From JBBROS01 sp963752225 (lineage in GTDB: Bacteria > Pseudomonadota > Alphaproteobacteria > Acetobacterales > Acetobacteraceae), in assembly GCA_963752225.1 (NCBI GenBank), contig CAVVXS010000007.1, positions 124,001 to 188,000 of the forward strand: a stretch of DNA of 64,000 nt, written 5' to 3'. Of this stretch, positions 41,712 through 50,277 are shown in pieces. The notes under the pieces were generated by a model. The model had not been told where the DNA came from. It searched no databases and saw nothing but the letters and a program-made list of their open reading frames with translations. Made by a program: the position numbers and the translations under genes. Position 1 is the stretch's first letter; every line of letters starts with the position of its first letter.

Positions 41712-42878
41712 ATGGATCATGCTGCTGCCATGCCCGCCCGGCGTCCGGCCAATCCCGCATTTGCGTCGGGACCTTGCGCCAAGCGCCCCGGCTGGTCGCT
41801 TGCGGCCCTGGAAGCGGCGTGGCTCGGGCGCAGCCATCGCGCGGCGGGGCCGAAGGGGCGCATCCGGGAGGTAATCGAGCGGTCCCGGGCGGTGCTGGAG
41901 CTGCCCGCGGACTGGGTCCTGGGGGTGGTGCCGGGATCGGACACCGGGGCGGTCGAAATGGCACTGTGGTCGCTGCTCGGCCCTCGCCCGGTCGACATCC
42001 TCGCCTTCGAGACGTTCTCGCGCACCTGGGCGCAAGACGTCGTCAAGCAATTGCGCCTCGACCGCGCGCGCGTGCTGGAGGCGCCATACGGGCGCCTGCC
42101 CGACTTGGCACAAATCGACCCGGCGCACGACCTGGTGCTGGCCTGGAACGGCACGACGTCCGGCGTGCGCATGCCGGGGGCCGGGTTCCTCGCGGCGGAC
42201 CGCGAGGGGCTCGTGATCTGCGACGCCACTTCGGCCGCGTTCGCCATGCGGCTGCCGTGGGATCGGCTCGATGTGGTGACCTGGTCGTGGCAGAAGGTTC
42301 TGGGCGGCGAGGCGGGCCACGGCATGCTGGCGCTGTCGCCGCGGGCGGTGGCGCGGCTGGAAAGCCACACCCCGCCTTGGCCGATCCCGAAGGTGTTCCG
42401 GCTGACGGCCGGCGGGCGGCTCAATGCCGGCCTGTTCCAAGGCGACACGATCAACACCCCGTCCATGCTGTGCGTCGAGGATGCGGTCGATGGGCTGCGC
42501 TGGGCGGAGGCGGTGGGCGGTCTCGCTGTGTTGGTGGCGCGCAGCGAGGCCAATTTGGCGGCCGTCGCGCGCTGGGTCGAGCAGAGTCCTTGGGCGGCCT
42601 TCCTCGCCGAAGATCCGGCCACACGCTCGTGCACGTCGATCTGCCTCAAGATCGTGGCGCGCCCGTTCCGCCTCGCCGGCGCCGATGAGCAATGGGCCAT
42701 CGTCAAGCGGATGGCGGCCATGCTGGAAGCGGAGGGGGTCGCGTTCGACATCGCCGCGCATCGCGACGCCGGCCCGGGGTTGCGGATCTGGGGTGGCGCA
42801 ACCGTGGAGACGGCCGACGTCGAGGCGCTGCTGCCGTGGCTCGATTGGGCATTCACCGCCGCCGTCACGATGCCATGA
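41712..42878 (+). CDS. serC: Phosphoserine aminotransferase
   Basis: A 388-residue PLP enzyme of the alphaproteobacterial SerC type (NPAFASGPCAKRPGW, LGRSHRAAGPKGRI, VVPGSDTGAVEMALWSLLG). The PLP lysine is in TWSWQKVLGGEAGHGML. It converts 3-phosphohydroxypyruvate and glutamate to phosphoserine and 2-oxoglutarate in serine synthesis and may also act in pyridoxal phosphate synthesis. AGGAGGAG lies 9 bases before the ATG. serA, its usual partner in this group, is not adjacent. Confidence 0.93.
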   Translation: MDHAAAMPARRPANPAFASGPCAKRPGWSLAALEAAWLGRSHRAAGPKGRIREVIERSRAVLELPADWVLGVVPGSDTGAVEMALWSLLGPRPVDILAFETFSRTWAQDVVKQLRLDRARVLEAPYGRLPDLAQIDPAHDLVLAWNGTTSGVRMPGAGFLAADREGLVICDATSAAFAMRLPWDRLDVVTWSWQKVLGGEAGHGMLALSPRAVARLESHTPPWPIPKVFRLTAGGRLNAGLFQGDTINTPSMLCVEDAVDGLRWAEAVGGLAVLVARSEANLAAVARWVEQSPWAAFLAEDPATRSCTSICLKIVARPFRLAGADEQWAIVKRMAAMLEAEGVAFDIAAHRDAGPGLRIWGGATVETADVEALLPWLDWAFTAAVTMP

Positions 42879-42987
42879 TCGAGACGCGGGCAGCAGGCGC
42901 GTCCGCGGGAACCGCCGGAAAGCTTGTCCTTGCCCACGGCGGCCGCCGATGGTGTGGTCGGCGACAATCCTGGGAGGACCACGCGCC

Positions 42988-44211
42988 ATGGCGATCGCAC
43001 GCCGGAGATTGCTGCAAACCACCGTTGCCGCGACGGCCGTCGCCCGGAGCGGCCACGCCCAGCCGGCTCCGATCCGCATCGGCGTGCTGACCGACCTGTC
43101 GGGCCAGTACTCCGACACCGCCGGCGCCACCAGCGTCGCCTGCACCCAGCTTGCCGTGGACGAGGCGATGGCTGCGACACCGGGCCTGACGGTGGAGGTG
43201 CTGCGTGCCGACCACCAGAACAAACCGGACCTCGCGCTCGGCATTGCCCGGCAATGGTTCGACCGCGACGGGGTCGACGTGGTCACCAATTGCAACAACA
43301 GCGCCATCGCGCTGGCGATCAGCAATCTCTGCCATCAGCGCAACAAGGTGCATCTCAACACCGGCGCGGCGACGGTGGAACTGACCGGGCCGGCTTGCAA
43401 CGCCAACCTGGTGCAGTGGACCTACGACACCTGGGAGATCGCCCACTCCACCGGGGTCGCCACGGTGAAGTCGGGCGGCGGCAAGTGGTTCTTCATCGCC
43501 GCCGACTATGCGTTCGGCCATGCCATGGAGGCCGATCTCACCCGGTTCGTGAAAGACGCCGGCGGCCAGGTGCTCGGCACCGTCTACTACCCATTCCCCG
43601 GCACCACCGACTTCTCGTCGTTCCTGGTGCAGGGGCAGGCAAGCGGCGCCGATGTGATCGGGCTACTGAACGCCGGTGGCGATTTCGTCAACTGCATCAA
43701 GCAAGCGCGCGAGTTCGGCATCAAGCCACCCAAGGTGCGGCTGGCCGGCACCGCGACGTTCATCAACAGCATCCATGCGCTGGGGCTCGAGACGGCGCAG
43801 GGGCTGACCTACACGGAATGCTTCTATTGGGATCTCAACGACCGCACCCGCGCCTTCACCAAGCGGGCGGTCGCGCGCACGCCGGACAACTACCCGAACC
43901 AGATCCAGGCGGGCGACTACGCGGCGACGCTGCATTACCTGAAGGCGGTTAACCAGCTCGGCGCGGCGCGCGCCAAGGCCTCGGGCGCCGACACGGTCGC
44001 GGCGATGAAGGCGATGCCGTCCGACGACGACGCCTACGGGCCGGGCTCGATCCGGGTGGACGGCCGGCACATCCACCCGGCCTTCCTGCTGCAGGTCAAG
44101 GCGCCGGCCGAAAGCCGCGGCGGCTGGGATTTGTGCCGGGTGGTGCAGACGACGCCGACCGACGAAGCGTTCCGGCCGTTGTCCGAAGGCAAGTGTCCGC
44201 TGGCGACCTGA
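42988..44211 (+). CDS. Orphan branched-chain amino acid-type (LivK) binding protein, second copy
   Basis: A 407-residue receptor with a Tat-like signal (MAIARRRLLQTTVAATAVA, then GHAQ). The mature part opens PIRIGVLTDLSGQYSDTAG, and the core has FIAADYAFGHAMEADL and YPFPGTTDFSSFLVQ. GGGAGG precedes the ATG. It shares length, signal type and many blocks (RADHQNKPDL, YWDLNDRTRAFTKR) with 10172-11395. No permease or ATPase is nearby. The PEP mutase/isocitrate lyase-type gene converges on it. Confidence 0.87.
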   Translation: MAIARRRLLQTTVAATAVARSGHAQPAPIRIGVLTDLSGQYSDTAGATSVACTQLAVDEAMAATPGLTVEVLRADHQNKPDLALGIARQWFDRDGVDVVTNCNNSAIALAISNLCHQRNKVHLNTGAATVELTGPACNANLVQWTYDTWEIAHSTGVATVKSGGGKWFFIAADYAFGHAMEADLTRFVKDAGGQVLGTVYYPFPGTTDFSSFLVQGQASGADVIGLLNAGGDFVNCIKQAREFGIKPPKVRLAGTATFINSIHALGLETAQGLTYTECFYWDLNDRTRAFTKRAVARTPDNYPNQIQAGDYAATLHYLKAVNQLGAARAKASGADTVAAMKAMPSDDDAYGPGSIRVDGRHIHPAFLLQVKAPAESRGGWDLCRVVQTTPTDEAFRPLSEGKCPLAT

Positions 44212-44227
44212 TCGGCGGCCGGTTGCC

Positions 44228-45112
44228 CTACTCGGCGGCAGCCTTGCCTGCGGACGGCTCGCGAAAGCGGGTGCGCAGCGCGTCCCAATCGTCGGCGCCG
44301 AAGCGTCGGAAGCGGTCGGCGACCCGCATCTGCCCGGCGCTGGACGGCGGCCGGTCGGTGGTCCGCACCGCCTCGAGCACGGCGTCGCAGGCGTTCATCA
44401 CCGTGCTAAGCAGCAGGCTCGGCATGATCGCCAGCCGGTAGCCCATCGCTTCGGCGTCGCCGAGTTCGATGTCGGGCGTCTTGCCGGCGACGACGATGTT
44501 CAGCAGACAAGGCCCGCGCACCAGGCGAGGGATGGCCGCGACCTCGTCCAGGCTCGCCGCCGCCTCGACGAAAGCAACGTCGGCGCCGGCATCCAGCGCC
44601 GCGTTGACCCGGCCGACCGCCTCGTCCAGCCCGGCCACGCCGCACGCGTCGGTGCGGGCGATCACCACGAAGTCGGGGTCGGTGCGGGCAGCGACCGCGG
44701 CGCGGATTTTGGCCACGAACTCCTCCCGCGGCACGAGCTCCTTGCCGTCGAGGTGGCCGCACCGCTTGGGCATGACCTGGTCCTCGATGTGCAGCCCGGA
44801 GACGCCGCCCCGTTCGTATTCGCGCACGGTGCGGGTGACGTTCAGCTCGTTGCCGTAGCCGGTATCGGCGTCGGCGATCACCGGCACGTCCACCGCCCGA
44901 GCAATGGTGGAGGCGTTCGCGGCCATCTCCGTCAGCGTCAGCAGTCCGAAATCCGGATAGCCGCGCGCCATCGAGGTGCCGGCCCCGGTCATGTAGAGGC
45001 ACGGGAAGCCTGCCTGCTCGGCCAGCTTGGCGGTGATGCCGTCGTAAACACCGGGCGCCCGGATCATGCGGTCGCCGCGCAGCAGGTGCCGCAGCGTGCT
45101 TGTGGCGGTCAT
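44228..45112 (-). CDS. Isocitrate lyase/PEP mutase family enzyme
   Basis: A 294-residue TIM-barrel protein that cleaves or forms C-C or P-C bonds of 2-oxoacid-type substrates. Key motifs: AYDALSA-like APGVYDGITAKLAEQAG, DADTGYGN (metal-binding Asp pair) and QVMPKRCGHLDGK, where KRCGH supplies the general-base Cys of the lyase branch. That places it nearer 2-methylisocitrate lyase or 2,3-dimethylmalate lyase than PEP mutase. Neither a citrate synthase nor phosphonate genes adjoin, so the substrate is open. GAGGGGAG before the ATG. Confidence 0.85.
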   Translation of the reverse strand: MTATSTLRHLLRGDRMIRAPGVYDGITAKLAEQAGFPCLYMTGAGTSMARGYPDFGLLTLTEMAANASTIARAVDVPVIADADTGYGNELNVTRTVREYERGGVSGLHIEDQVMPKRCGHLDGKELVPREEFVAKIRAAVAARTDPDFVVIARTDACGVAGLDEAVGRVNAALDAGADVAFVEAAASLDEVAAIPRLVRGPCLLNIVVAGKTPDIELGDAEAMGYRLAIMPSLLLSTVMNACDAVLEAVRTTDRPPSSAGQMRVADRFRRFGADDWDALRTRFREPSAGKAAAE

Positions 45113-45164
45113 GGCTCCCCTCTTCCTCCAGTGTTGCCGGCCTGGTGTGATCCGGCCAGCCTCG

Positions 45165-46052
45165 TTATTCCGGCGGTCCGACCGTCACGGTGCGGCTGCC
45201 ATAAGAAATCCAAATCCGCCGGTTGTGCCAGTAATCCGTGCCGAGCAGGCCGTCGTGGCCGGTCCGCCGGAGATCGCCGGTCATGATGGCCGGCGCCGCG
45301 ATGGTTTCGCCGCCGACCGTCAAGCTCCGGAACCGATGGCGGTGCACGAGGAGGCCAACCGGATCAGCCGTGGCCAGGCGGCCGCCGGGATCGCCGGCCA
45401 ACTCGGGCTCGCCCAGCCGCATCCGCGTGGCGTCGACGACGGTGCGGGATGCGCCGGTATCGACATCGAGCCATAGCGGCGTGCTGTCGATCGTCACCGG
45501 GACACGCAGCCGGTAAGGGCCGGACGCCTGGGCCGGCAAGGTTGTGGACGGCGCGAAGGGGGGCGGTCCGCCGGGGCAGCGGCGCCGCTTGTACAAGGTC
45601 AGCCGGCCGCGTGGCATCTCGAGGTCGACGTCGTAGGCCGACAAGGCCAGGCTGCCGATCATCCCATCGAACGGCATCTGTTTGGCGAGGCGGATGACCA
45701 GCATGGCGCTGGGCTCGAGCGTGGCGTTCCCGAGTATAATCTTAACCGGCTGCGTGGCCCAGTTGCTGCCGCGGGCGCCGAGGCCGGTGGCGTAGGTCGG
45801 CAGCCGGTAGTCGTGCTCCAGCGCGAGCCGGGCGAACCCGTCCTCGCTGATGGCACTCGCCTCGGCGCCGGTGTCCAGCATGAAGCGGGCGGGCTTGCCG
45901 TCGGCCGTAACGTCCAGCAGTGGCAGGTTGGCCACCACCTGGACCGGCAGCTCCGCGACCGGGGTGAGGCGGCAGGCCTCGGGCGTGTCCACGGCCGTGC
46001 AACCGCAAAGCAGCGGCAGCCCCGCGGCCGCCGCCGCCATGGCCGCTTTCAC
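45165..46052 (-). CDS. Retropepsin-like aspartic protease, probable lipoprotein
   Basis: A 295-residue protein with two aspartyl protease half-sites: RFMLDTGAEASAISE and LWLDVDTGASRTVVDA, so it could form a pepsin-like pair within one chain rather than a dimer as in retroviral proteases. Pattern GMIGSLALSAYDVDLE and GLLGTDYWHNRRIWI follow each half. The N-terminus is short and hydrophobic and ends LPLLCGC, a weak lipobox that could anchor it in the envelope. The GTG start overlaps the folD stop as GTGA; an ATG at 46040 is possible. Substrates are unknown. Confidence 0.78.
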   Translation of the reverse strand: MKAAMAAAAAGLPLLCGCTAVDTPEACRLTPVAELPVQVVANLPLLDVTADGKPARFMLDTGAEASAISEDGFARLALEHDYRLPTYATGLGARGSNWATQPVKIILGNATLEPSAMLVIRLAKQMPFDGMIGSLALSAYDVDLEMPRGRLTLYKRRRCPGGPPPFAPSTTLPAQASGPYRLRVPVTIDSTPLWLDVDTGASRTVVDATRMRLGEPELAGDPGGRLATADPVGLLVHRHRFRSLTVGGETIAAPAIMTGDLRRTGHDGLLGTDYWHNRRIWISYGSRTVTVGPPE

Positions 46053-46900
46053 GCGGCCGGCGACCGTCGGCGGTTGGCGGCGTCGAGCGTGTTCTCGAGC
46101 AGGCAGGCGATCGTCATCGGGCCGACGCCGCCCGGCACCGGCGTGATGGCGCCTGCCACGGCCGCGCACTCGGCATAAGCGCAGTCGCCCACCAGTTGTC
46201 CGTCCGGCAATCGGTTGATGCCGACATCGATCACCGCAGCACCCGGTTTGATCCAGTCGCCCCGCACCATCTCGGGGCGGCCGACCGCGGCGACCAGCAC
46301 ATCCGCGCGGCGGCACTCGGCGGCGAGGTCGGCGGTGCGCGAATGGGCGATCGTGACGGTCGCATCGGCCGCGAGCAGCAGGGCCGCCATCGGCTTGCCG
46401 ACGATGGCCGAACGGCCGAGCACCACAGCCCGGGCACCGCGCAGCGGCACGCCGGCGGCGGCCAGCAGCTTCATCACCCCGGTCGGCGTGCACGGCGTCA
46501 GCACATCGAGCCCGTCCTGCAGCCGGCCGACGTTGAGCGGGTGGAAGCCGTCGACGTCCTTGGCCGGGTCGATCGCCTCGATCACGGGCCGTGCGGCGAT
46601 GCCGGGGGGCAGCGGCAGTTGCACCAGGATGCCGTCCACGGCGTCGTCGGCGTTCAGCCGGGCGATGGTCGCCAGCAACTCGGCTTGCGACGTGGTGTCC
46701 GGCAGGCGGATGGTGGTCGCCCGCAGCCCCGCGCCTTGCGCTGCCCGGTCCTTGTTGCGGACGTAGACGGTGCTGGCCGGGTTCTCGCCGACGAGCACGA
46801 CGGTAAGACCAGGCTGGTAGGGCAGGCCGGCGGCGCGCTTGGCCACCGCGTCGCGCAAGGCGGCGGCGACGGCCTTCCCGTCGATGATGCGGGCCGTCAC
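46049..46900 (-). CDS. folD: Bifunctional methylenetetrahydrofolate dehydrogenase/cyclohydrolase
   Basis: A 283-residue FolD that interconverts 5,10-methylene- and 10-formyl-tetrahydrofolate. The active-site Lys is in STVYVRNKDRAAQ; GILVQLPLPP, AIDPAKDVDGFHPLN, VVLGRSAIVGKPMA and PVPGGVGPMTIACLLENT complete the family set. GTG start directly after the YggT gene; stop overlapping the retropepsin-like gene. One-carbon units for purine and formyl-Met synthesis follow from this enzyme. Confidence 0.96.
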   Translation of the reverse strand: MTARIIDGKAVAAALRDAVAKRAAGLPYQPGLTVVLVGENPASTVYVRNKDRAAQGAGLRATTIRLPDTTSQAELLATIARLNADDAVDGILVQLPLPPGIAARPVIEAIDPAKDVDGFHPLNVGRLQDGLDVLTPCTPTGVMKLLAAAGVPLRGARAVVLGRSAIVGKPMAALLLAADATVTIAHSRTADLAAECRRADVLVAAVGRPEMVRGDWIKPGAAVIDVGINRLPDGQLVGDCAYAECAAVAGAITPVPGGVGPMTIACLLENTLDAANRRRSPAA

Positions 46901-46901
46901 G

Positions 46902-47216
46902 TCAGAGCACCGACCAGGTGCCGGTCACGATGCCGGTGTAGACCGTTCCGAGCAGCGGCCGGGCGACGTATTGCAGCAGCAGGATTACCACGATCGGACT
47001 GATATCCACATTGCCGAACGATGGTAGCACATTGCGCACCGGGCGCAGCACCGGCTCCGTCACCCGATACAAAAAGTCGCCGACCGTCCAAACGAACCGG
47101 TTGCGGGTGTCGAGCACGCCGAAGCTCGCGAGCATGCTGAACACCGCGGACAGGATGAGCGCCCAGATGAACAGGCCGATCACGGCGTTGAATAGTTCGA
47201 ATAGCGCGGTGATCAA
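46902..47216 (-). CDS. YggT family membrane protein
   Basis: A 104-residue protein with two YggT-type hydrophobic helices (FNAVIGLFIWALILSAVF and the C-terminal IVVILLLQYVARPLLG) around the conserved YRVTEPVLRPVRNVLPSFG loop. YggT proteins occur widely and are tied to osmotic shock resistance or cell-division and photosystem assembly in relatives. TTG start with GGGAGG 9 bases upstream. folD begins 1 base after its stop. Confidence 0.88.
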   Translation of the reverse strand: MITALFELFNAVIGLFIWALILSAVFSMLASFGVLDTRNRFVWTVGDFLYRVTEPVLRPVRNVLPSFGNVDISPIVVILLLQYVARPLLGTVYTGIVTGTWSVL

Positions 47217-47341
47217 GGGTTTGTGCCTCCCGGGGTGCGGCGGACCCTAGCCACGCGGGGGGGCCGGCGCAACCGCCTCCCGCACAGGATTGGGGTTGAC
47301 GGAGGGAGTCGGGATCAGCATTGTCCGCCGCCTGCAAGGCT

Positions 47342-47417
47342 GGGGCTGTAGCTCAGTTGGGAGAGCGCCTCGTTCGCAATGAGGAGGTCAGGGGTTCGAT
47401 TCCCCTCAGCTCCACCA
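47342..47417 (+). tRNA. tRNA-Ala (anticodon CGC), CCA encoded
   Basis: A complete 76-base cloverleaf. The acceptor GGGGCTG pairs with CAGCTCC and shows the G3:U70 wobble that marks alanine tRNAs. D-stem GCTC/GAGC, anticodon stem CCTCG/TGAGG with loop TTCGCAA (anticodon CGC, reading GCG), T-stem AGGGG/CCCCT with TTCGATT. The 3' CCA is in the DNA. GCG is heavily used in these GC-rich genes. It is divergent from yggT and convergent with the FKBP gene. Confidence 0.97.
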
Positions 47418-47480
47418 AGCCAGCCTTCGCGCGCCGTCCAGCCCCGCCCCGCTCGTTGGCGTGAACGGGTCCCGCGAGGC

Positions 47481-47954
47481 CTACTCGACGCCGAGCAGCT
47501 CCACATCGAAGATCAGCGTGGCGTTGGGCGGGATCACGCCGCCGGCGCCGCGGGCGCCGTAGCCGAGCTCCGGCGGGATCACCAAGGTACGCTGGCCGCC
47601 GACCTTCATGCCGGCCACGCCTTGGTCCCAGCCGGCAATCACCCGGCCGCCGCCGAGCGGGAACCGGAACGGGTCGCCGCGGTCGCGCGAGCTGTCGAAT
47701 TTCTTGCCTTTGTTGCCGGGGGCGGCGGGGTCGAACAGCCAGCCGGTGTAATGCACGGCAACGGTCCGGCCGGCAGTGGCCTCGGCGCCGGTGCCGATCT
47801 TGTGGTCGGTCATGGTCAATCCAGTCGTTCGGGAGGGTTGTGCGACCGCAGCGCCGGCGATGGCGCCGCTGAGCGCGATGACGATGGCACGGCGGAGCGC
47901 GACGGTCGTGAGCAGGCGGCGGCCAAGCGGTGCGGCATGGGAGGGGGAGCTCAT
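47481..47954 (-). CDS. FKBP-type peptidyl-prolyl isomerase, exported
   Basis: A 157-residue isomerase. The N-terminal about 39 residues form a signal peptide (RRAIVIALSGAIAGAAVA-Q). The FKBP domain has GRTVAVHYTGWLFD, KKFDSSRDRGDPFRFPLGGG, VIAGWDQGVAGMKVGGQRTL and PPELGYGARGAGGVIPPNATLIF. It should speed proline isomerisation of exported proteins in the periplasm. An inner ATG (MTDHKIGTG) could make a cytoplasmic form. It follows lrgB by 44 bases. Confidence 0.92.
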   Translation of the reverse strand: MSSPSHAAPLGRRLLTTVALRRAIVIALSGAIAGAAVAQPSRTTGLTMTDHKIGTGAEATAGRTVAVHYTGWLFDPAAPGNKGKKFDSSRDRGDPFRFPLGGGRVIAGWDQGVAGMKVGGQRTLVIPPELGYGARGAGGVIPPNATLIFDVELLGVE

Positions 47955-47998
47955 GACCCCACTATGCACAGACGCCGCTCCCGCGCGAGCCCGCACCG

Positions 47999-48724
47999 TC
48001 AACCCAGTGCCCGCCACAGATGGACGAGGGCGGGCGCCAGAACGGCGGTGACGAGGCCGTTCAGCGCAAGGCCCAGCCCTGCCAGGGTTCCGGCCAACTC
48101 GCTGACCTGAAACGCGCGGGCAGTGCCGATACCATGGCTGGCGACCCCGGCGGCAAGGCCGCGGGCGGCGTAGTCGCGCAAGCCGAGCGCGTTCATCAGC
48201 GGCGTGACGACGATGGCGCCGGTGATGCCGGTCAGGATCACCAGCACGGCCGTCAGCGCCGGGACGCCGCCGATCTGCTCGGCGATCGCCATCGCGATCG
48301 GCGTCGTCACCGATTTCGGCGCCAACGACAGCAGCGTCGTCCGGCTGGCGCCCAGCATCCAGGCCACCCAAGCGGCAGACCCGATCGCCGTCACCGATCC
48401 GGCGATCACGGCGACCAGCATCGGCAGCAGCATTCGTCGCAGATCCTGCGCCTTGGCGGCGAGCGGCACGCCGAGCGCCACCGTGGCCGGGCCGAGCATG
48501 AAGTGGACGAACTGCGCGCCGTCGAAATAGGTCGCATACGGCGTGCCGCTGACCTGCAGCAGCACGACCAGGGCGATGACGGCGAACAGCACCGGGTTGG
48601 CGAGCGGGTGCCGTCCGAGCCGGCGCTGCAGCGTGTCGGCGGCCAGGTAGGCGGCCAGCGTCGCCGTCAGCCACAGCAACGGCGAGGTGCGCAGGTAGAC
48701 CCACAGCGTGACCACGTCTTGCAT
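47999..48724 (-). CDS. lrgB: LrgB/CidB family membrane protein
   Basis: A 241-residue membrane protein with about seven helices. LrgB blocks are YFDGAQFVHFMLGPATVALG, SLAPKSVTTPIAMAIAEQIG and SHGIGTARAFQVSELAGTLA. LrgAB/CidAB proteins modulate murein hydrolase activity or move pyruvate and other small acids across the membrane. It starts 3 bases after lrgA ends. Confidence 0.92.
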   Translation of the reverse strand: MQDVVTLWVYLRTSPLLWLTATLAAYLAADTLQRRLGRHPLANPVLFAVIALVVLLQVSGTPYATYFDGAQFVHFMLGPATVALGVPLAAKAQDLRRMLLPMLVAVIAGSVTAIGSAAWVAWMLGASRTTLLSLAPKSVTTPIAMAIAEQIGGVPALTAVLVILTGITGAIVVTPLMNALGLRDYAARGLAAGVASHGIGTARAFQVSELAGTLAGLGLALNGLVTAVLAPALVHLWRALG

Positions 48725-48727
48725 CGA

Positions 48728-49072
48728 CTACTCGCCGCGCAGCCGCATGACTGCCCGGAACGTCAGCGCGGTCACCACCAGGGACGCCACCGTCGAGACC
48801 AGGATGGCGGCGGCAATGGCCACGCCCTCGGCGGCCAGCAACGGCAGCACCTGCACCACCCCGACCGCGGCCGGCACGAACAGCAGCGACAGGTTGGCGA
48901 GCAACGTGTTGGCGACGGGCGCCGCGGTCGCGTGCAGCTTGGGCCGTGCGAGCAGGATCAGCGCCAGCAGCGCCATGCCCAGCACCGGACCGGGGACGCC
49001 GACGCCGAGGCCGCGGACGATCGCCTCCCCAGCAAGCTGGCAGCCCAGCAGCAGCAGCAAACCTCCAAGCAT
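48728..49072 (-). CDS. lrgA: LrgA/CidA family membrane protein
   Basis: A 114-residue protein with four helices (MLGGLLLLLGCQLAGEAIVR, VPGPVLGMALLALILLARP, LANLSLLFVPAAVGVVQ, VASLVVTALTFRAVM). The GVPGPVLGM and LFVPAAVGV motifs are those of CidA/LrgA. It acts with LrgB. A TTG at 49102 would overlap the stop of the preceding EAL-like gene (TTGA) and give 124 residues, with a GGAGG upstream; I list the ATG form that begins at the first helix. Confidence 0.88.
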   Translation of the reverse strand: MLGGLLLLLGCQLAGEAIVRGLGVGVPGPVLGMALLALILLARPKLHATAAPVANTLLANLSLLFVPAAVGVVQVLPLLAAEGVAIAAAILVSTVASLVVTALTFRAVMRLRGE

Positions 49073-49098
49073 CGGCACGCATCCGTCGAGTTGCGCCC

Positions 49099-50277
49099 TC
49101 AAGCTGCCGAGCGCCTCCGTTCGAGTCCAGCGCCCGCCCGCACCGCGTCCCCGGCGAACAGGGCGATGCCGGCGGTGCGGCCCCACCGGATCGCGTCGGC
49201 GTCGTTGGCCCGCGACAGCAGCCAGCGCGCCGCGCCTGCCCGCAGCTCGGCCGGATCGAAGCCGAGCAGGGTCGGCGACCAGCGCAGCTCGACATAGTCG
49301 ACGTCCAGCGCGGCAAGGTCGACCAGCGGCAGCAGCGGGGCTGCGGCGCCGCGTAGCAGGATGCGGTAGCCGCGGGCTCGGGCAAAGGCGCAAGCAAAAC
49401 GGAAGCTCGGCAGGTCGCCCATGACGTCGGCCGGGTGCAGGTTCAGCACCACCTTGCCGCGCAGGCGTGGCGGCAGGGCAGCGTCGAAGCGCAGGAACTC
49501 GGGCGACAGCATGCCGCCGACGTTGAGATCGAGACCGAGCGGACCTGCGTCGCGCAGCTCGGCCGGCGCCGACAGCAAGGCGAGCAGGCGCCGGTCCAAC
49601 GTTCGCGTCAGCCGCCGGAACAGCCACGGTTCGGCATAGGGGTTGCGGTCGGGACACAGCGCCACGATCAGCTCTTGGATGGACAGGAACCGGGTTTCCC
49701 AGGCGATGTTGAATTGGTCGGGACCGGCTTGGCACACGGAGCGGCGCCGGGCGAAGCGGGCGACGTTGGCGGTCGCGAGCTGGGCCTCGATCAGCTCGAT
49801 CATCGGCAGGTCGAGCGGCCGCCGCGGCCGCGCCGGTGCGGCTGCCGGCGCGGGTGCGGCGGCCACAGGCGCAGGACCAACTTCGCCCGCGCGGTCGGCG
49901 ATCGCGAGCAGCGCGGCGCCATCCCGGGGCAGCTCGAACAAGCGCACCAGTTCGGCGATGGGCGGCGCCTCGAGCGGAGCGTCCAGCAAAAGGTGGTCGA
50001 GCGCTGCAAGCGATTGCTGCAGGCGGCCCGCCGCCTCGCCGCGCCAACTAACGGCGATCCGCCCGCGCGACAGCTCGTGGCGGCGGGCCCGGTCGGCGCC
50101 CGACAGCGGCTCGAGCGCCTCGTAGGCCAGGCGCAGGTGGTGCGGCTGCGCGAGGCGCGGCGGCAGCAGGTCGGTCCGGATCAGCAGCACGCGGCGGCCG
50201 ACGCCCGACACCGAACAGTCGCGCACCAGCGTCATGAGCTCGCCGAGGCCGGCGGTGGCGGGCGCGGTGTCCGTCAT
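49099..50277 (-). CDS. Degenerate EAL-like regulatory protein 1
   Basis: A 392-residue soluble protein. The C-terminal half (about 200-385) looks like an EAL phosphodiesterase fold whose catalytic residues are gone: LGLDLNVGGMLSPEFLRFD, KVVLNLHPADVMGDLPSF and YRILLRGAA occupy the positions of the EAL, NxSP and DDFG motifs. The N-terminal part resembles a worn GGDEF domain (LSRGRIAVSWRGEAAGRLQ). No cyclic-di-GMP cleavage is expected; binding or protein contact remains possible. ATGA overlap with the preceding gene, its paralogue, and close spacing to lrgA place it in one operon. Confidence 0.6.
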   Translation of the reverse strand: MTDTAPATAGLGELMTLVRDCSVSGVGRRVLLIRTDLLPPRLAQPHHLRLAYEALEPLSGADRARRHELSRGRIAVSWRGEAAGRLQQSLAALDHLLLDAPLEAPPIAELVRLFELPRDGAALLAIADRAGEVGPAPVAAAPAPAAAPARPRRPLDLPMIELIEAQLATANVARFARRRSVCQAGPDQFNIAWETRFLSIQELIVALCPDRNPYAEPWLFRRLTRTLDRRLLALLSAPAELRDAGPLGLDLNVGGMLSPEFLRFDAALPPRLRGKVVLNLHPADVMGDLPSFRFACAFARARGYRILLRGAAAPLLPLVDLAALDVDYVELRWSPTLLGFDPAELRAGAARWLLSRANDADAIRWGRTAGIALFAGDAVRAGAGLERRRSAA

